Shown one piece after another: positions 6,201-9,457 of a DNA stretch of 9,457 nt. Positions within the stretch are counted from its first letter, which is position 1. The number at the start of each line of letters is the position of its first letter. The stretch lies in NCBI GenBank assembly GCA_015061765.1, contig SUVZ01000122.1, positions 1 through 9,457 of the forward strand, read 5' to 3'. The position numbers were made by a program, and so were the translations under genes. The notes below the pieces were generated by a model. The model was given only the letters and a program-made list of their open reading frames with translations. It was not told the origin of the DNA and did not search any database. The stretch is from Lentisphaerota bacterium. Its GTDB lineage: Bacteria; Verrucomicrobiota; Kiritimatiellia; RFP12; UBA1067.

Positions 6201-8050
6201 AGAGATCCATCATTGCAAGCATTGCGTTGACTGCGTTCGTGGGCATGGCGGCGGACTACCAGACGTTGTCGTCAGTCTGCGATCTTGGCACGTTCACGCC
6301 AACGGCGACAAAGGGCGTGTACTTCCAGTCAAACACTACCAACGAGTCGTACGCGCTGTCTCAGGACGCCGACTTCAGTGCATTGGACTTTTACGCAAAT
6401 AGCGGCTCGGTGTTTTTCGACTTCTCGGACGGCAACCATACGATCAAGGTCAAATCGTTCAGGGCAGCGAACCGAAATGCGCCGTGGGTGATTTTGAAGG
6501 GTGGTACATGGGATCTGGGAACGGGCAATGGACACGACTTTCGCTTTGGCTACAACACGGAAGTTGGAGGGCGGACGATTCTGCTCGACTCCTGCATGGT
6601 GACCAATGCCGATTTCATGCACGGGATAACGGGCACCAACAACACCTTGGTCCTTCAGAACGGTTCCTGCCTTTACGCCAAGACCTATCGCCTGACCAAT
6701 CCTGGCGCGGTAGCTACGTCGCATTACACCAACAACACGATATGCGTGAAGGACGCATCCTCCCTTTTGTGGGGAAATACGGAATTTGCATTTGACTATG
6801 GCGGATCTACGGAGGAAAAGACATATTCTGCCATGTATGTCTCAGGCGGGAGCGTCCTCAAATCGTCTGGCAGCTCGGCTGTTTTTACATTGGGCTCTTC
6901 ATCTTCGGGCAATGCTGTTCATATCGACGGCGCTTCTCGGCTGGAGGTGAAGCGGGGTGTTACAATCGGAAACGCCGCCAATGCGAAATACAATGTGATG
7001 ACGGTGAAAGGCGGATCGGCCATTACGAACGCATACGACCTCAGGATCGGAAATGTTGAAGGCGCAGAGTACAACCGACTGGAATTTACCGATTCAGAAT
7101 ACTATGGGGGAGAGTATAACGGTATCTATGTCGGCTATCAGGGTAGCTTCAACGAGCTGATTGTCTCCAATTCGGCCATCAAACGTTGTTATTTCTGCTG
7201 TGCGGGATACACTGCGTCGTCATCCAACAACATGGTGAAGATCATAGGCGCAGATTCAAGCATCGGGGGAACGAAATACGAAATGAAGCTGTTCGGGCGC
7301 GGGCCGAACAACACGTACATTCTCGACGGCTGTTCAATCGGCAGCCCAAGCAAGGCATGCTACTTCGCATACGAAAGCAGTTCGGTCACCGATGTCGCGG
7401 CAATCGGTAACACGTTGATGCTTGTCAACGGCGCGGAACTGTCGGAATCCAGCATGCAGGTGAGTACAAACTGTCGGAGCAATGTTATATATGTTGGTGC
7501 GGGTTCGTCAATCAAGACAACGGTAGATTTCGCCATTCGCGGCCGGAACAACCATGTTGTCGTCTCGAACGGCACGCTCTACGTTTCCCAGTCGGGAAGC
7601 AGCTTGAGATTCGGCAAGTCGGCCAGCGATGTCGACGAGGCCGGCAACATGCTCGTCCTTCAGGGCACAAGCCCGAAAGTGGCGAGAATTGATCCGAACA
7701 ACAACTATCCGGCGCAGTTCTACAACGGATCGGTGCTCCGATTTGAACTTCCGGAAGACGGATATTCCGACGTCGTGTTTGACCGGGTGGAGGTTAAGTT
7801 GTATGGTTCAGCGCGGTTGGAGTTCAACGGGATAGAGAAGTGTTCGCATACGATTGTTTCATCGCGGGATTATCAGCTAACCAGTTCCCCGTTCACGGTT
7901 CTTGATGCCAACGGCGCAGATGTTACCGCTGCGTATCTTGAACAGCTATCGGCAGACATGCCGCCGCGCTGCCGTGTTTATCGGAATGTTTCGAAGCATC
8001 TTTATCTTCGGGTCGCGTGTCGCCGTGGAACTCGTTTGATTCTTCGCTGA
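6197..8050 (+). CDS. Secreted beta-solenoid repeat protein of unknown function
   Basis: No enzyme family is recognised. The protein starts with a clear signal peptide (KRSIIASIALTAFVGMAA, cut near residue 19). It is then rich in Gly, Ser, Asn and Thr, with short alternating hydrophobic strands. From about residue 148 to 490 it has an imperfect repeat of roughly 26-27 residues: an Asn, a strand such as LVLQNGS, VMTVKGGS, LIVSNSA or MLVLQG, then a second strand often ending in IG. This looks like a right-handed beta-helix with an asparagine ladder, similar in style to repeats in autotransporter-like and large surface proteins of Verrucomicrobia-related bacteria. The C-terminus (HLYLRVACRRGTRLILR) is basic and strand-like; no LPXTG, PEP-CTERM or outer-membrane barrel is evident. 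Being coupled to GH43 and followed by GH2, it may bind or present a glycan at the surface, but that is inference. A polysaccharide lyase-like helix is an alternative, but no catalytic motif was seen. Confidence 0.75.
   Translation: MKRSIIASIALTAFVGMAADYQTLSSVCDLGTFTPTATKGVYFQSNTTNESYALSQDADFSALDFYANSGSVFFDFSDGNHTIKVKSFRAANRNAPWVILKGGTWDLGTGNGHDFRFGYNTEVGGRTILLDSCMVTNADFMHGITGTNNTLVLQNGSCLYAKTYRLTNPGAVATSHYTNNTICVKDASSLLWGNTEFAFDYGGSTEEKTYSAMYVSGGSVLKSSGSSAVFTLGSSSSGNAVHIDGASRLEVKRGVTIGNAANAKYNVMTVKGGSAITNAYDLRIGNVEGAEYNRLEFTDSEYYGGEYNGIYVGYQGSFNELIVSNSAIKRCYFCCAGYTASSSNNMVKIIGADSSIGGTKYEMKLFGRGPNNTYILDGCSIGSPSKACYFAYESSSVTDVAAIGNTLMLVNGAELSESSMQVSTNCRSNVIYVGAGSSIKTTVDFAIRGRNNHVVVSNGTLYVSQSGSSLRFGKSASDVDEAGNMLVLQGTSPKVARIDPNNNYPAQFYNGSVLRFELPEDGYSDVVFDRVEVKLYGSARLEFNGIEKCSHTIVSSRDYQLTSSPFTVLDANGADVTAAYLEQLSADMPPRCRVYRNVSKHLYLRVACRRGTRLILR
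6641..7660 (+). repeat. Protein-level Asn-ladder repeats within the solenoid protein
   Basis: Asn residues preceding a hydrophobic strand occur at about residues 149, 180, 239, 266, 293, 319, 345, 372, 405, 429, 452 and 484. Between 239 and 372 the spacing is strikingly regular (27, 27, 26, 26, 27). Each unit follows approximately N-x-h-x-V-x-x-G-S-x, with h hydrophobic, followed by a second strand. The repeat is in the protein; the DNA of the units is diverged, which argues against recent tandem duplication. Confidence 0.7.
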
Positions 8051-8075
8051 TGCAGGTTTGTAGAGATATATTGAG

Positions 8076-8082
8076 AAGGTGA
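8076..8082 (+). promoter_or_regulatory. Ribosome binding site for the GH2 gene
   Basis: AAGGTGA lies in the 36-base gap after the stop at 8050 and can pair with the anti-Shine-Dalgarno region. The AGG ends 7 bases before ATG 8087 and 10 before the adjacent ATG 8090. No terminator hairpin was seen in this gap, so the gene is probably co-transcribed with those upstream. Confidence 0.6.
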
Positions 8083-8086
8083 CGGA

Positions 8087-9457
8087 ATGATGGTTGTACG
8101 GAATACAATGTTGGTGGCTGTGGCGTTGGTGTCGGCGGCGCTTTTGGCGGCGAGTCAAGAGGCTGATGGCATTCTGCGGGCTGACGGACCTTGGGAGATG
8201 GAGCAGGCTTCTAATCCCGGTGTGTGGATGCCGGCAAAAGTTCCCGGCACGGTGCTTGCAACTTTGGTGGAGAACGGAATCGTTCCCGATCCGTACAAGG
8301 GGCTCAACAATAAGTACGACCTTCGCATCATTCCAGATCTTCGAGACAACCGGGAGTTCTATACTGTCACATACCGCACGAAGGTAGCGCTCCCGAAGGA
8401 GTGGGGTGGACGCAAGATATTCATCCGTCCGGAAGGCATCAACTACCGCAGCGAAATCCGCCTCAATGGGCAGACCGCCGCCGTCACCGCAGGAATGTTC
8501 CAGCGGACGGTTGTGGACGTCACGCATCTGGCAAAGGTTGGTGAGACTAACGATCTTGTCGTAAAGGTAAGTCCTTTGGACTTCCCTGGCGGTCCCGGAA
8601 GCAAGCCTTGGGGGGCTCCTGGCGAATGGCGCAATGGCGGAGACGGCTTTATCGGAAAGAATGTTACGATGCTAATGTCGGCCGGGTGGGATTTCATGTT
8701 CAACGACGGGATACGTGACCGAAATACCGGCATTTGGCGTCCGATAACGTTCTTCTCGTCTGGTGATGTGCGACTTGACCACCCGTTTGTCCGTGCAAAG
8801 CTGAATGCCGACATGTCGGAAGCGGAACTGGAGATGAAGATTGAAGTCTGCAACACCGCCAAGTATCCGCACTACAATGTGGAAGGCGACATAACCGCCA
8901 TGGTGGAAGGCACGGACATAAAGGTGACGAAGGAGTTTGAGCTTGGCACAGGGGAACGGCGTTTCATTAAGCTTCGCGGTGTGTTGAAGAATCCGAAACT
9001 CTGGTGGCCGGTCAATAAGGGAGAGCGCCATTTCTACAATGTGAAGTTCTCGGTGAATGCATCTGGATACGACGCATGGTGGCAACACAATAAAGCCGGC
9101 CATGTTCCACCGCGAAAACGGGCGGCGGAGTGCAAGGCGCGTTTTGCTGTGCGTGAATGCCGAAGCGACCAGTCGGGTCCTGACGGTGCGAGGCAGTTCT
9201 ATGTGAACCGGCGCAAAGTGTTCATCCGTGGCACGAACTGGATTCCGGAGGCGATGCAGCGTACCGACGATAAGCGCATGGAGCGCGAGATCAGGCTTAC
9301 CGCCGAGTCCGGTGTGAATATGCTGCGTCTCTGGGCAGGCGGTATCGTTGAGAGCGATCGTTTCTACGAGTTGTGCGATGAATACGGAATCTTGGTATGG
9401 CAGGAATTCTTTCTTACGGCAGATACATGTCAGCCAGATGATCGCGCACTTTATCTC
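8087..9457 (+). CDS. Glycoside hydrolase family 2, beta-mannosidase-like, secreted (3' partial)
   Basis: The first 457 codons of a GH2 enzyme, open to the right edge. It starts with two adjacent ATGs and a signal peptide (MLVAVALVSAALLAA). The sugar-binding jelly-roll domain follows, with the beta-mannosidase-style VPGTVLATLVENGIVPDPY at residues 52-70 and FYTVTYRTKV shortly after. Next come the immunoglobulin-like domain (about 230-340, with LWWPVNKGERHFYNV) and the start of the TIM barrel: RGTNWIPEA (381-389), LRLWAGGIVESDRFYELCDE (413-432) and GILVWQEFF. Beta-mannosidases usually have a VWGGG strand and WQDF; here these are LWAGG and WQEF, so substrate specificity may differ. The acid/base Asn-Glu and the nucleophile Glu would lie beyond the window and cannot be checked. 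GH2 members release terminal beta-linked mannose, glucosamine, galactose or related sugars. Family call firm; substrate not. Confidence 0.9.
   Translation, partial: MMVVRNTMLVAVALVSAALLAASQEADGILRADGPWEMEQASNPGVWMPAKVPGTVLATLVENGIVPDPYKGLNNKYDLRIIPDLRDNREFYTVTYRTKVALPKEWGGRKIFIRPEGINYRSEIRLNGQTAAVTAGMFQRTVVDVTHLAKVGETNDLVVKVSPLDFPGGPGSKPWGAPGEWRNGGDGFIGKNVTMLMSAGWDFMFNDGIRDRNTGIWRPITFFSSGDVRLDHPFVRAKLNADMSEAELEMKIEVCNTAKYPHYNVEGDITAMVEGTDIKVTKEFELGTGERRFIKLRGVLKNPKLWWPVNKGERHFYNVKFSVNASGYDAWWQHNKAGHVPPRKRAAECKARFAVRECRSDQSGPDGARQFYVNRRKVFIRGTNWIPEAMQRTDDKRMEREIRLTAESGVNMLRLWAGGIVESDRFYELCDEYGILVWQEFFLTADTCQPDDRALYL

Noticed and set aside
8051..8086. Terminator or promoter between the solenoid and GH2 genes
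   Set aside because: The 36-base gap has no clear stem-loop with a T run and no convincing -35/-10 pair, only the ribosome site.

Overview
The window is a single, dense, plus-strand run of secreted carbohydrate-active enzyme genes. It contains no tRNA, rRNA, CRISPR array, insertion sequence or gap longer than about 40 bases. The gene mix (GH99/WbsX-like, a CBM9-like + DUF6067 glycosidase-like protein, GH43, an Asn-repeat beta-solenoid protein, GH2), the absence of SusC/SusD genes and the many secretion signals suggest a glycan-degrading member of the PVC group, such as Kiritimatiellota or Lentisphaerota from a gut or sediment. This is an inference from gene style; no phylogenetic marker is present.

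Layout: (1) 2-1174, a GH99/WbsX-like protein whose 5' end lies outside the window; (2) 1167-4550, a large DUF6067-type glycosidase-like gene that is broken in the middle; (3) 4566-6200, a GH43 enzyme with a C-terminal beta-sandwich domain; (4) 6197-8050, a secreted repeat protein with an asparagine ladder of about 26-27 residues; (5) 8087 to the right edge, the N-terminal part of a GH2 beta-mannosidase-like enzyme. Overlaps of 8 and 4 bases and gaps of 15 and 36 bases, each with a Shine-Dalgarno-like sequence, indicate one operon. The proteins probably work outside the cytoplasm on a complex glycan: the GH99-like and DUF6067 proteins on the backbone or unusual linkages, GH43 on side chains, GH2 on terminal residues, and the repeat protein as a surface or adhesive component. 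The actual substrate cannot be read from the sequence.

The most notable observation is in gene 2. The reading frame stops at 3665 with two tandem TGA codons and resumes downstream in the same frame. Read on the opposite strand, about 106 bases between roughly 3573 and 3678 give a convincing missing piece of the protein. Flipping that segment in silico removes both stops and restores one open frame of about 1127 codons. The segment is bounded only by a 4-base inverted match (CCTC/GAGG). It is therefore a micro-inversion inside a gene: a real mutation, a possible switch, or an assembly or amplification artefact.
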